Below are positions 1 to 8,054 of a DNA stretch of 64,000 nucleotides, piece after piece. Made by a program: the position numbers and the translations under genes. Source of the stretch: CAYQDF01 sp964416175. GTDB lineage: Bacteria > Chloroflexota > Anaerolineae > Anaerolineales > UBA4823. Within the stretch, counting starts at the first letter, position 1. Each line of letters begins with the position of its first letter. Below the pieces are notes generated by a model, which worked only from the letters and a program-made list of their open reading frames with translations, made no database searches and had not been told where the DNA came from. The DNA is taken from NCBI GenBank assembly GCA_964416175.1, contig CAYQDF010000001.1:29799-93798 (forward strand). The letters run 5' to 3'.

Positions 1-488
1 ATCGCCATCGCCCTGGCGATCTGGACGGATTGTCTTTGGGGGATGCTGAGGTTCCCCACCAGAGATTCCACATCGAGATCAATGCGCAGGTTCTCGAGCA
101 GTTTCTTGGACTCGCGTTTCAGGCTGGGGTAATCGATAAACCCAAACCGGTTGACAGGCTCCTGGCCCATAAAGATATTTTCTGCCACAGTCAGGTCAGG
201 GGCAAGCGAGATTTCCTGGTAGATCGTTTGAATACCTAAGTGGTGAGCGAGTGCCGGAGTCAGGTATGTGTATTGTTGCCCATTGATCTGGATCACGCCC
301 TCATCCGGACGCAGCGCGCCGGCAAGCATTTTGATAAATGTCGTTTTCCCAGCCCCGTTTTCACCCACGACGCAGTGGATTTCCCCCGCGTAAAGGTCAA
401 AGTCAATTTTATAAAATGCCTTGACCCCGGGGAAGCTCTTACTGCAGCCCTTGACTTCAATTAACTTTTTACGCTCCACCGCGTACAC
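1..488 (-). CDS. Sugar ABC transporter ATP-binding protein (RbsA/XylG type), 3' end outside window
   Basis: The reverse strand reads through the window edge and encodes the first ABC domain of a sugar-import ATPase. Visible motifs are the Walker A GENGAGKTT, the Q-loop region YQEISLAPDLTVAENIFMG and a signature-like LSIPQRQSVQIARAMA. The family normally carries two such domains in about 500 residues and energises ribose, xylose or galactose uptake at the inner membrane. The start is GTG at 488 (3 bases after GGAGG) or GTG at 479 (12 bases after it); neither spacing is ideal. Next to sugar isomerases and a GntR regulator, it is probably the uptake system of this cluster. Substrate cannot be read. 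Confidence 0.9.
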   Translation of the reverse strand, partial: MYAVERKKLIEVKGCSKSFPGVKAFYKIDFDLYAGEIHCVVGENGAGKTTFIKMLAGALRPDEGVIQINGQQYTYLTPALAHHLGIQTIYQEISLAPDLTVAENIFMGQEPVNRFGFIDYPSLKRESKKLLENLRIDLDVESLVGNLSIPQRQSVQIARAMA

Positions 489-556
489 CTGCCTCCCAAA
501 GAATGCAAGCTGTGCTGTTGAGGCTGATCAAGCTGGTGCACAACTTAACAAACGGT

Positions 557-590
557 TTCCGGTTGCGGATGACCATCACCGCAACCGGAA
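557..590 (-). terminator. 12-bp hairpin downstream of the minus-strand isomerase
   Basis: TTCCGGTTGCGG (557-568) pairs perfectly with CCGCAACCGGAA (579-590) around a 10-base loop. It lies in the 117-base spacer between two minus-strand genes. No proper T-run follows on the minus strand, so it may be an mRNA-stabilising or partial-termination hairpin rather than a full terminator. Confidence 0.5.
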
Positions 591-605
591 TAATCGGCTC
601 GTCTC

Positions 606-1625
606 TCAGGCATACTCAATAGCCTGGTATTCTACATATTCCGGCTTGTGGCCTGTATAGCAGTTGAATTTCTTGAAGATCTTTCTGAAGAAATTCCTCG
701 ATTCCACATACCTCTCATCGACAACTGAGATAGTGCCGAGCTGGTGACCTTTGACAACAATGGGGGAACACTGCTCCGCTGAGAAAAGGCCGTCATAACC
801 GATCTCTTTGCATGTCGCGATGAATGTCTCCCAGGGAAGCGGATCTCTCGGGGAACCAGGCGTGACCTCTTCCCAACCGTAAGCCCCACCACCTATTGTC
901 TTGATCGTCGCCAGGGAGATTGTATGGGAATAGACCAAGACGTCTTTCATCTTCAGAACCGTCTGTCGGACGGTATCAGCGTCGTAACCTTCCATCAGCG
1001 GTAGATCGACGCCAACTTTGAGACTCTCTACGCCGACTTCAGAAAGCATCTCGAGCGTGTCATCGTTGTTGTTAGTGATCTCGGGGTGAGTCTGTAAAGC
1101 GAGGGTGATACCTTTGTCCTTCGCATACTCTGCAACCTCGGTAAGCGCCTTGCGGACCTGATGCCAGGCTTCGAGGTAATCCTCCCCTCTGGAAACCCGG
1201 CGCGACCGAGATTCGAAAGCCGGTAGACCATATCCCTGGTCCGAATACGGGTTAGAAAAGTACCCCCATAAGGACGCCATGACCCTTACGATCCTGCTGC
1301 CGATTTCCGCTGCCAGGTCGATGCACTGCTTCGTGTACATAATTTCTTTTTCAGTGTTGTAGACAAGGACGTGGTTTGCGTCCACGAAGTTGTTGCAGCA
1401 GACGATGGCGCCGACCTCCAGGTCAAGCTCGTTGTAGAGGTCCACAAGCCGCTTCCTCCGGTCTGCATCCAGATCCATGGGAAAACCCAGAGGGCGATGC
1501 GCGAAAATGCATGCTGCATCGTAGCCGAATCTGGCTGCTCTGCGGATCGCATCTTCTAATGACAGCTGGTCGTTGTCTTTGGTAAAGTATCCTCCGTAAC
1601 CGATGACGTCAAGACTTAGTTTCAT
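606..1625 (-). CDS. Sugar phosphate isomerase/epimerase, xylose-isomerase-like TIM barrel
   Basis: A 339-residue protein of the AP-endonuclease-2/xylose-isomerase-like TIM-barrel family (PF01261 type). It has the usual beta-strand pattern and candidate metal ligands in strands ending TLALQTHPE, VGVDLPLM, YSHTI and FSAEQ. Such enzymes interconvert aldoses and ketoses or epimerise keto-sugars using a divalent metal. The start ATG follows AAGGAG nine bases upstream. It shares direction with the sugar ABC ATPase and diverges from the GntR regulator, so it probably belongs to that regulon. Exact substrate unknown; it is one of three different paralogous barrels in this cluster. Confidence 0.85.
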   Translation of the reverse strand: MKLSLDVIGYGGYFTKDNDQLSLEDAIRRAARFGYDAACIFAHRPLGFPMDLDADRRKRLVDLYNELDLEVGAIVCCNNFVDANHVLVYNTEKEIMYTKQCIDLAAEIGSRIVRVMASLWGYFSNPYSDQGYGLPAFESRSRRVSRGEDYLEAWHQVRKALTEVAEYAKDKGITLALQTHPEITNNNDDTLEMLSEVGVESLKVGVDLPLMEGYDADTVRQTVLKMKDVLVYSHTISLATIKTIGGGAYGWEEVTPGSPRDPLPWETFIATCKEIGYDGLFSAEQCSPIVVKGHQLGTISVVDERYVESRNFFRKIFKKFNCYTGHKPEYVEYQAIEYA

Positions 1626-1822
1626 GTTGGTTTCTCCTTGTCTGGATTCTTTTTGATCTTTTTGGTAAAAAGAGAATTAATCTTCCATTGGTTGATTAAG
1701 AATTGATAATTGGTAAAATAAAATCAGGGCGTGAGTCATTCAGGTTTACAACAGCATTGCCAGCCAGTTGATCGAGATCCGCGAAGATCCTTGACTTGAG
1801 ATGTGAAACGCATTACAATCTA

Positions 1823-1836
1823 AATGTTATAACATT
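1823..1836. promoter_or_regulatory. Perfect 14-bp palindrome, candidate operator of the GntR regulator
   Basis: AATGTTATAACATT is a perfect palindrome within the AT-rich spacer (1626-1883) between the divergent isomerase and GntR genes, about 50 bases before the regulator start. HutC-type GntR operators are short palindromes of the form GT-n-TA-n-AC; this core, GTTATAAC, is close to that with the central dinucleotide inverted. A weaker related half-site (ATTAACAT) follows at 1842-1849. Position suggests autoregulation and control of both directions. The rest of the spacer shows only AT-rich promoter-like sequence. Confidence 0.5.
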
Positions 1837-1883
1837 ATTATATTAACATATTATATCCTTATTTGTCAAGAGAAAAATCCTTT

Positions 1884-2624
1884 ATGCTGCAGCCGGATGC
1901 AATTAACCGCCACAGTAAACTGCCGTACTACCAGCAGCTCTACGACATCTTTCGCGCAAAGATTGACCGCGGCGAGTGGTCCCCCGGCGACATGATCCCC
2001 CCCGAATCGGAGCTGATCGAACAATACGAGGTCAGCCGCATTACAGTGCGCCAGGTGCTCGACATGTTGGTCAAAGAAGGCTTGATTTACCGCGAGCGCG
2101 GCCGGGGTTCTTTCGTCGCCCACCCGACCCTGGAACAGACGATGAACCGCATCGTCAGCTTCACCGAGGACATGCGCCAGCGCGGGTTCATCCCCGGTAC
2201 ACGCGTGCTATCTGCAAGCCTCATCCCCGCCACAAAAGACATCGCGGAAAAACTGCACGTTGAACCGGGCGAACTGCTGGCGCGCATCGAACGCCTGCGC
2301 ACCGCGGACGGCGAGCCAATGAGCATCGAGGAGTCTTACCTGGTGCACCGCTACTGTCCCAGCGTTCTTCAGCACGATTACTCGACTCAGCCGCTCCGTG
2401 AGATCCTGGACCGCGATTACGGCATTCGCCTGGTCTACGCCAAGCAGGTCATCCGCGCCATCCAGGCCGCGAAGGAGCTGGCTGGTCTGTTAAAGATCAA
2501 GACCGGCTCTCCCCTGCTCTTCATCGAAAGGGTGACGTTCTCCCAGGGAGAGATACCTGTCGAGTTCCTCCGCGTTTATTACCGCTCAGATCGGTATTCT
2601 CTTTACAACGAGCTGCGTGACTGA
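1884..2624 (+). CDS. GntR-family transcriptional regulator, HutC/UTRA type
   Basis: About 246 residues with an N-terminal winged helix (roughly residues 10-75, containing PPESELIEQYEVSRITVRQ) and a C-terminal UTRA ligand-binding domain (roughly 90-240, ending in the FLRVYYRSDRYS-type strand common to the family). UTRA regulators usually bind sugar phosphates or related metabolites and release DNA. I chose ATG 1884 over an in-frame TTG at 1863 because the extra residues are not family-like; neither has a strong ribosome site. It is divergent from one isomerase and co-directional with the remaining sugar genes, so it is the likely local regulator. Confidence 0.92.
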   Translation: MLQPDAINRHSKLPYYQQLYDIFRAKIDRGEWSPGDMIPPESELIEQYEVSRITVRQVLDMLVKEGLIYRERGRGSFVAHPTLEQTMNRIVSFTEDMRQRGFIPGTRVLSASLIPATKDIAEKLHVEPGELLARIERLRTADGEPMSIEESYLVHRYCPSVLQHDYSTQPLREILDRDYGIRLVYAKQVIRAIQAAKELAGLLKIKTGSPLLFIERVTFSQGEIPVEFLRVYYRSDRYSLYNELRD

Positions 2625-2728
2625 CATAAACAAAATTCTGAACAGGTATACCAGGGTCTTCGAAAACCCAAACGTTGATCGAATATCCTGCCCGTCCTGC
2701 TCAAACGCAATCAACTGGAGGCCTCAAC

Positions 2729-3709
2729 ATGAACGATATCAAAATCTCAGTCGGTGTATGGTATCTCGGGGCAACGAGCGATCGTTTCGTCAAACAGGGC
2801 TATCGCCCGGACCTCAGCATGGCAGATCGCTTCAAGCTGGCAGCGAGCATCCCAGGGGTCGGCGGTCTGGAAATGCACTACCCGACCGAAGTAACCGACG
2901 CCAATTACAAGTCCCTCAAGAAGCTTGCCGACGATCTCGGATTGAAGATCGTTCAGTTTTGCCCCCACCTCTGGGTCGATCCCCGCTGGAAATTTGGGCA
3001 GTTCACCAACCCCGATCCCAAACTCCGCCAGGAAGCCATCGATCTGGCGAAACGCACCACGGACCTGGCCGGTTACATGGAAGCGGAAGTGATGGTTTAC
3101 TGGCCCGCCCAGGATGGCTATGACTACCCCTTTCAGATCGATCATCGCAAACGCCTGGACGACCTGGTCGCAGGGCTGACCGCCTGGGTCGATCACAACC
3201 CCCGGCAGAAGATCGTGGTGGAGTACAAAGCGTTCGAACCACGCACCCACATCCTGCTTCCCACTATCGGTCACTGTATGACGATTGTCAACGAGATCAA
3301 CCGACCGAACTTTGGCGTGAACATCGACATGGGTCACGCCCTGATCATGAAGGAGAACCTGGCCGAGTCGATCGCCCTGTGCTGCCGCTATGGGAAGCTG
3401 TTCCACACGCATTGGAACGACAACTGGAAGCTGTTCGACGACGACGTGATCGTCGGCACGGTCAACTTATGGGAGACTCTGGAAGCTCTCTTCTGGCTGC
3501 GCGAATGGGGCTATGACGGCTGGTACGGGCTGGACCTCTTTCCCTACCGTGAACCGCCGGAAAAAGCCGTCGATGAAAGCATCCGCAACTTAAAATTCGG
3601 GTTCGAGATCCTGGACCGCGTGCCGCGGGCAGAACTGCTCGAGTGCTTCGAGACCTCCGATGCCATAAAGATCGCACAGCTCATGCGCCGCATGCTCGGT
3701 GGGAAATAA
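2729..3709 (+). CDS. Sugar isomerase/epimerase family TIM-barrel protein
   Basis: 326 residues. ATG 2729 sits six bases after GGAGG. The fold is the xylose-isomerase-like TIM barrel; likely metal ligands are Glu in VVEYKAFE, Asp in NIDMGHA, His in FHTHWND and Asp in GLDLFPYR. Those four acidic/His positions are the standard metal site of sugar isomerases. Sequence style resembles rhamnose-isomerase-like members, but I cannot fix the substrate. It heads the plus-strand catabolic run that continues into the PfkB kinase 55 bases downstream. A product of this enzyme would be a natural substrate for that kinase. Confidence 0.85.
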   Translation: MNDIKISVGVWYLGATSDRFVKQGYRPDLSMADRFKLAASIPGVGGLEMHYPTEVTDANYKSLKKLADDLGLKIVQFCPHLWVDPRWKFGQFTNPDPKLRQEAIDLAKRTTDLAGYMEAEVMVYWPAQDGYDYPFQIDHRKRLDDLVAGLTAWVDHNPRQKIVVEYKAFEPRTHILLPTIGHCMTIVNEINRPNFGVNIDMGHALIMKENLAESIALCCRYGKLFHTHWNDNWKLFDDDVIVGTVNLWETLEALFWLREWGYDGWYGLDLFPYREPPEKAVDESIRNLKFGFEILDRVPRAELLECFETSDAIKIAQLMRRMLGGK

Positions 3710-3722
3710 CCATGGATGTTCT

Positions 3723-3747
3723 CCACGCGAATCCGCGTCCGATTAAT
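3723..3747 (+). repeat. Short dispersed spacer repeat, copy A
   Basis: A 25-base segment with core AATCCGCGTCC in the 55-base spacer before the PfkB kinase. It matches the reverse complement of 32805-32829 at 18 of 25 positions, and a weaker relative occurs at 12284-12313. All three are intergenic. Confidence 0.4.
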
Positions 3748-3764
3748 AGACTGGCTGAGGAATA

Positions 3765-4739
3765 ATGAAATTAGATGTTCTGACCCTTGGGGAACTGCTG
3801 ATCGACATGTTCCCCGCAGAGATTGGACGGGGAATGACGGAGGTCAGCGCCTTCCGCCCCAAGCCTGGCGGCGCCCCGGCCAACGTTGCCGTGGCCGCCT
3901 CCCGCCTCGGCGCAAAGACCGGCTTTGTCGGCAAGGTCGGTGAGGACATTTTCGGTCACTACCTGGAAAAAGTCCTCACAACCGAGGGCGTGGACACAAG
4001 GGGGCTGCGCTTCGACCCTCAGGCGCGCACCACCCTGGTCTTCATCGCCCTGCCTGACGAAAACACAGCTGAGTTTGTCTTCTACCGGAACCCTGGCGCC
4101 GATATGCTCCTCAGCCCGGATGAACTGGATTACGGGCTGCTGGCTTCGACCCGCTGCCTGCATTTCGGCTCGCTCAGCCTGATCGTGGAACCGAGCGGGA
4201 GCGCCACCCGAGCAGCCGTCGAAGCAGCTCGCCGAGCCGGTGCGCTCGTCTCCTTTGACGTCAATTACCGCCCGACTCTCTGGCAGAGCGCGCCTGGCGC
4301 TCTCGAACGAGTAAGGGAAATCATCCCCACCGTGGACCTGATCAAGGTGAACGAAACCGAACTGAGCATCCTCAGCGGTCAGGATGCGCTCGCTCCCGGC
4401 GCAAGCGCTCTGCTTGCGATGGGACCGAAATTGTGTGTGATCACTTTAGGGCAGAATGGCAGCTACTACCAGACTGAGCAGGGAGGTGAATTCGTCCCTG
4501 CCTTCCGGGTAAAGACCGTGGATGCCACGGGCTGCGGAGACGCCTTCATCGCTGGCCTCCTGACGCGGCTGGTGCTGGATGGAAAACAACTGGACGACCT
4601 CTCGCCCGAACGGTTGGGCGCCGCGCTCCGCTTCGCCAACGCGGTTGGCGCGCTGACCGCCCGGACTCTGGGCGTGATTCCCGCCCTCCCCCACGCGCGA
4701 CAGGTCAAAGACTTTCTTGAGGCGTGTGAAACGATCTGA
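3765..4739 (+). CDS. PfkB-family carbohydrate kinase (fructokinase/KDG-kinase-like)
   Basis: 324 residues, full family length. The N-terminal GELLIDMFP and PGGAPANVAVAASRLG motifs and the C-terminal anion-hole motif DATGCGDAF are textbook ribokinase/PfkB signatures; the Asp of GCGDAF is the catalytic base. The protein transfers phosphate from ATP to a hydroxyl of a sugar or keto-acid in the cytoplasm. Fructokinase or 2-keto-3-deoxygluconate kinase are the closest named families. GAGGA stands four bases before ATG. It lies between an isomerase and transketolase subunits, so it probably makes the phosphorylated ketose that transketolase cleaves. Confidence 0.93.
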   Translation: MKLDVLTLGELLIDMFPAEIGRGMTEVSAFRPKPGGAPANVAVAASRLGAKTGFVGKVGEDIFGHYLEKVLTTEGVDTRGLRFDPQARTTLVFIALPDENTAEFVFYRNPGADMLLSPDELDYGLLASTRCLHFGSLSLIVEPSGSATRAAVEAARRAGALVSFDVNYRPTLWQSAPGALERVREIIPTVDLIKVNETELSILSGQDALAPGASALLAMGPKLCVITLGQNGSYYQTEQGGEFVPAFRVKTVDATGCGDAFIAGLLTRLVLDGKQLDDLSPERLGAALRFANAVGALTARTLGVIPALPHARQVKDFLEACETI

Positions 4740-4760
4740 TCTATTGAAATCTGGTTAGTA

Positions 4761-4901
4761 TGACAATGTCAGATGAAGCAAAACCGTTCCCTTCGACTAC
4801 GCAGCAGATGCGTTCTTCGACTACATTGCGTTCCGCTCAGAATGCATCCGCTGCTCCGCTCAGGGTGCTCCGCTCATGAAAAACCAAATGTGACATTGTC
4901 G
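4761..4901. repeat. Inserted repeat flanked by near-identical palindromes TGACANTGTC
   Basis: TGACAATGTCA (4761-4771) and TGACATTGTC (4891-4900) bracket about 120 bases that contain two copies of a TTCGACTAC motif and GTTCCGCTCAG. The interior resembles the reverse complement of the 77-bp tandem repeat at 61670-61900. The flanks can be read as a 9-bp direct repeat with one mismatch (target-site duplication) or as two operators. It occupies the spacer before the transketolase genes. Confidence 0.5.
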
Positions 4902-4951
4902 AATTAAAGAGATCCAAAATAATCGCGTTCGAGAACTTACAGGAGAGATTC

Positions 4952-5794
4952 ATGCAGCTGAGAGAGACCGAGACGATCGATTTGATCAAGTTGAAAGACA
5001 TCGCCAGGCAGCTCCGCCTGGATATCCTCGAGATGACCACCAAAGCCGGTTCGGGACACCCCTCCAGTTCCTTCTCCGCCGTAGAGATACTCACCGCCCT
5101 CTTCTTTGGCGGTGTGCTCCGCTACCGGCCGGATGACCCATGGTGGTCGGAGCGAGACCGCTTCATCATGAGCAAGGGGCACGCCGCCCCGCTTCTCTAC
5201 GCAGTCCTGGCGTACGCTGGATACTTTGAGCGCGAACTGCTCTGGCGACTGCGGCAGATCGACAGCCCCATGCAGGGTCATCCGATTCAAGGTCTGCTGC
5301 CTGGAGTCGAGGCCACCACCGGCTCGCTGGGCCAGGGACTCTCGCTCGGAGTCGGTCACGCCCTCGGAGGCCGCCTGAACGGATATCGCTACCGCGTCTA
5401 TGTGTTGTTGGGCGACGGTGAGTGCCAGGCCGGGCAGGTGTGGGAGGCTGCCATGGCAGCCGCTCACTTTAAAACCGGCCAACTGATCGCCATCCTGGAC
5501 TACAACAAGTATCAGGAGACCGGGCCCATCAGCCGCGAGATGGCCCTTGAACCGCTGGTCGAAAAATGGAAAAGCTTCGGCTGGAATGTCTCCGAGGCCG
5601 ATGGCCATGACATCGCGGCCATGATCCAGGCCTTTCGGGCCATAGCCGCTATCGAGGACCAACCCTCTATTATCATCGCGCACACCATCAAAGGCAAAGG
5701 CGTTTCTTTTATCGAATCTGATTACACATTCCACGGCCGGGCGCTCAACCCCGAGCAAGCCGCCAGAGCGAGGGAGGAGATCTTATGTCAATAG
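4952..5794 (+). CDS. Transketolase, N-terminal (thiamine diphosphate-binding) subunit
   Basis: 280 residues corresponding to the N-terminal third of a classical transketolase. The motifs TKAGSGHPSSSFSAVEI, SKGHAAPLLYAVLA and the ThDP/Mg motif GDGECQAGQVWEAAMAAAH...DYNKYQ are present. With the next gene it forms a split, heteromeric transketolase that moves a two-carbon ketol unit from a ketose phosphate to an aldose. Its end overlaps the next gene by 10 bases, indicating translational coupling. Split transketolases occur in archaea, thermophiles and dedicated sugar pathways such as D-apiose use (AptAB); a housekeeping role cannot be excluded. Confidence 0.95.
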   Translation: MQLRETETIDLIKLKDIARQLRLDILEMTTKAGSGHPSSSFSAVEILTALFFGGVLRYRPDDPWWSERDRFIMSKGHAAPLLYAVLAYAGYFERELLWRLRQIDSPMQGHPIQGLLPGVEATTGSLGQGLSLGVGHALGGRLNGYRYRVYVLLGDGECQAGQVWEAAMAAAHFKTGQLIAILDYNKYQETGPISREMALEPLVEKWKSFGWNVSEADGHDIAAMIQAFRAIAAIEDQPSIIIAHTIKGKGVSFIESDYTFHGRALNPEQAARAREEILCQ

Positions 5795-6753
5795 GCGAAA
5801 AAGCAGGCTTGCTGCCTGGAAAACCCATGCGGGATGTCTTTGGCGAAGCACTGCTGGCCGTCTGCGATGCCGACCCGCGCGTGGTTGTCCTCGACGGCGA
5901 CCTGAGCAACTCCACCAAGACCGAGCTGGTCCGCCAGAAGTATCCTGAGCGATTCTTCAACATCGGCATCGCCGAGAGCAACCTGGTCGGGATCGGGGCA
6001 GGACTGGCCGGATGCGGTTTTATCCCCTGGATCACCAGCTTCTCGTCATTCCTGTTGTGCAATGCCTACGACCAGCTGCGCCTGGCGGTGGCGCTTTCCA
6101 ATCTCAACGCCAAAATCCTGGGCAGCCACGGCGGGATCACCCTTGGCAAAGACGGCCCGACTCAAATGGGCATCGAGGACCTGGCCCTGATGGGTGGACT
6201 GCCAACCATGACGATCCTAGTCCCTTCCGATCCGCTTTCGATGCGCGCTGCGGTCAAGGCCGCCACGGACCACCGCGGGCCGGTCTTCCTCCGCTCCAGC
6301 CGGGTCGCCATGCCGCAAATCTACCGGGAGACCGAGCTAAATTATGAGATCGGCAAGGCCATTCAGGTCCGTCCTGGGAATGACCTGACTATCATCGCCT
6401 GCGGTCTGATGGTCGGCATGGCGCTCGACGCCGCGGCCATGCTGGCCGAAGCGGGGGTACAGGCGCGCGTCATCGATCTGCACACCCTGCGCCCGATGGA
6501 CAGGGAGACACTCGTCCGGGCAGCGCGCGAAACCGGCGCCATCGTCACCGCAGAAGAGCACCTCCTCCAGGGTGGCATGGGCAGCAATGTGGCGCGCCTC
6601 ATCGCCGAGAGCTGCCCGGTGCCGATGCGGTTCGTCGGCCTGGCGGATACCTACACCGAATCGGGCGACCCGGACGATCTGCTGGTCAAGTACCACCTGA
6701 CCGCCCAAGACATCTTCACCGCCTCTCTCGAAGCGTACAAAGCGAAAGGCTGA
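5785..6753 (+). CDS. Transketolase, C-terminal (pyrimidine-binding plus C) subunit
   Basis: 322 residues covering the pyrimidine-binding and C-terminal domains. RFFNIGIAESNLVGIGAGLA carries the conserved Glu that activates the ThDP aminopyrimidine, and GGITLGKDGPTQMGIEDLALM and the C-domain motif TAEEHLLQGGMGSNVARLIAE are family hallmarks. It pairs with the upstream N-terminal subunit, whose stop it overlaps; the ATG sits behind GGGAGGAG. Together the two reconstruct a full transketolase. Only three bases separate it from the oxidoreductase that follows, so the three genes are probably one operon. Confidence 0.95.
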   Translation: MSIGEKAGLLPGKPMRDVFGEALLAVCDADPRVVVLDGDLSNSTKTELVRQKYPERFFNIGIAESNLVGIGAGLAGCGFIPWITSFSSFLLCNAYDQLRLAVALSNLNAKILGSHGGITLGKDGPTQMGIEDLALMGGLPTMTILVPSDPLSMRAAVKAATDHRGPVFLRSSRVAMPQIYRETELNYEIGKAIQVRPGNDLTIIACGLMVGMALDAAAMLAEAGVQARVIDLHTLRPMDRETLVRAARETGAIVTAEEHLLQGGMGSNVARLIAESCPVPMRFVGLADTYTESGDPDDLLVKYHLTAQDIFTASLEAYKAKG

Positions 6754-6756
6754 ACC

Positions 6757-8043
6757 ATGCTCTCGGAAGACCTCGCCCGCCGACACGCTGAGGGCCGCCC
6801 CATCCGGGTCGGCGTGAGCGGCGCTGGATGGATCGGCAGCGGCTTCGTCGCTCAGGTTGCGCACATACAGGGCATGCAGGTGAAGGTCCTGGCGGATGCG
6901 AACACCCAATCCGCCCGCGAGGCATTCCTGGGGTCCGGGCTTTCACCAGACGACCTGGTCGAAACGGATTCCCCGGGGGCTGCAGAAGACGCCCTGCGCG
7001 CCGGCAAGCGCATCTTCACCGGCTCGTACGAGCTCGCCGCCCGACTCGAGTCGATCGATATCGTGGCTGACGTGACCCCCTCCCCGGCGATCGGCGCCGA
7101 GACCGCGATGGCCTGCATCCGGAACGGCAAGGATGTCGTACTGGTCAACATCGAAGCGGATGTGACCGTTGGGCGCCTCCTCTCCCGTCTGGCCCGAGAG
7201 GCCGGCGTGCTCTACACCGTCTCCTCCGGCGACGAGCCGGGTTGCCTCATGGAGCTGTGGGACTTTGTCACAGCCCTCGGCTATAACCCGGTCGTGATCG
7301 GCAAGGGCAAGAACAACCCCCTGGATCCTTCTGCCAACCCCGAGACGGTGGCAGAAGCCGCTCGCAGAGCGAACAAGGACCCCTTCCAGGTGGCCTCTTA
7401 CGTGGATGGCACCAAGACCAGCTTCGAGATGGCCTGCGCCGCCAACGCCACCGGCTGCCGGCCGATGCGGCGCGGTATGTTCGGCCCGCAGGCGGACCTG
7501 GAAACCGTCTCCCGCATCTTTGCCCTCGAGGAAGACGGTGGGATTACGAAATTCCCGGGAGCTGTGGACTTCGTCCAGGGGAGCGCCATGGCAGGCGGCG
7601 TGTTCGTCACCGTCCGCATCGATGACCGCCGTATCCAGGACGACTTGCAGTACTTGAAAGTCGGCAGCGGGAAGTATTACACCTTCTTCCGCCCCTACCA
7701 CCTTTGGTTCCTGGAAGCGCCCCTGTCCGTCGCACGCGCCTGCCTCTATCGACAGGCAACCCTCGTCCCGCTCGACCGGCCTGTTGCGGACGTGATGACC
7801 TTCGCCAAGCGCGACCTCCTCCCCGGCGAACGGCTTGATGATTTCGGCGGCTACACCTTTTTCGGCATGATCGACACCGCTGAGGAAGCCCGTCGGGAAA
7901 ACGCCCTGCCTATCGGCCTGGCACCCGGGGCGGTGATCATCCGTCCCCTCGCCGCCGGCGCTGTCATCACCTGGGACGACGTGCAGCTCGACGATTCCAG
8001 CCTGGTCGTCCGCCTCCGCCGGCGCCAGGACGAATTAACCTGA
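6757..8043 (+). CDS. Rossmann-fold oxidoreductase with C-terminal SAF domain
   Basis: 428 residues. The N-terminal half is a homoserine-dehydrogenase-like NAD(P) fold starting RVGVSGAGWIGSGFVAQ; the last 80 residues (GLAPGAVIIRPLAAGAVITWDDVQL) look like a SAF domain, found in sugar-acid dehydratases and antifreeze-like proteins. The combined architecture is known from bacterial sugar clusters but its reaction is not firmly assigned as far as I know. It probably oxidises or reduces a sugar or keto-sugar intermediate. Cofactor preference and substrate are not visible. It lies three bases after the transketolase C subunit and eleven before another isomerase. Confidence 0.8.
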   Translation: MLSEDLARRHAEGRPIRVGVSGAGWIGSGFVAQVAHIQGMQVKVLADANTQSAREAFLGSGLSPDDLVETDSPGAAEDALRAGKRIFTGSYELAARLESIDIVADVTPSPAIGAETAMACIRNGKDVVLVNIEADVTVGRLLSRLAREAGVLYTVSSGDEPGCLMELWDFVTALGYNPVVIGKGKNNPLDPSANPETVAEAARRANKDPFQVASYVDGTKTSFEMACAANATGCRPMRRGMFGPQADLETVSRIFALEEDGGITKFPGAVDFVQGSAMAGGVFVTVRIDDRRIQDDLQYLKVGSGKYYTFFRPYHLWFLEAPLSVARACLYRQATLVPLDRPVADVMTFAKRDLLPGERLDDFGGYTFFGMIDTAEEARRENALPIGLAPGAVIIRPLAAGAVITWDDVQLDDSSLVVRLRRRQDELT

Positions 8044-8054
8044 AGGAGTCAATC

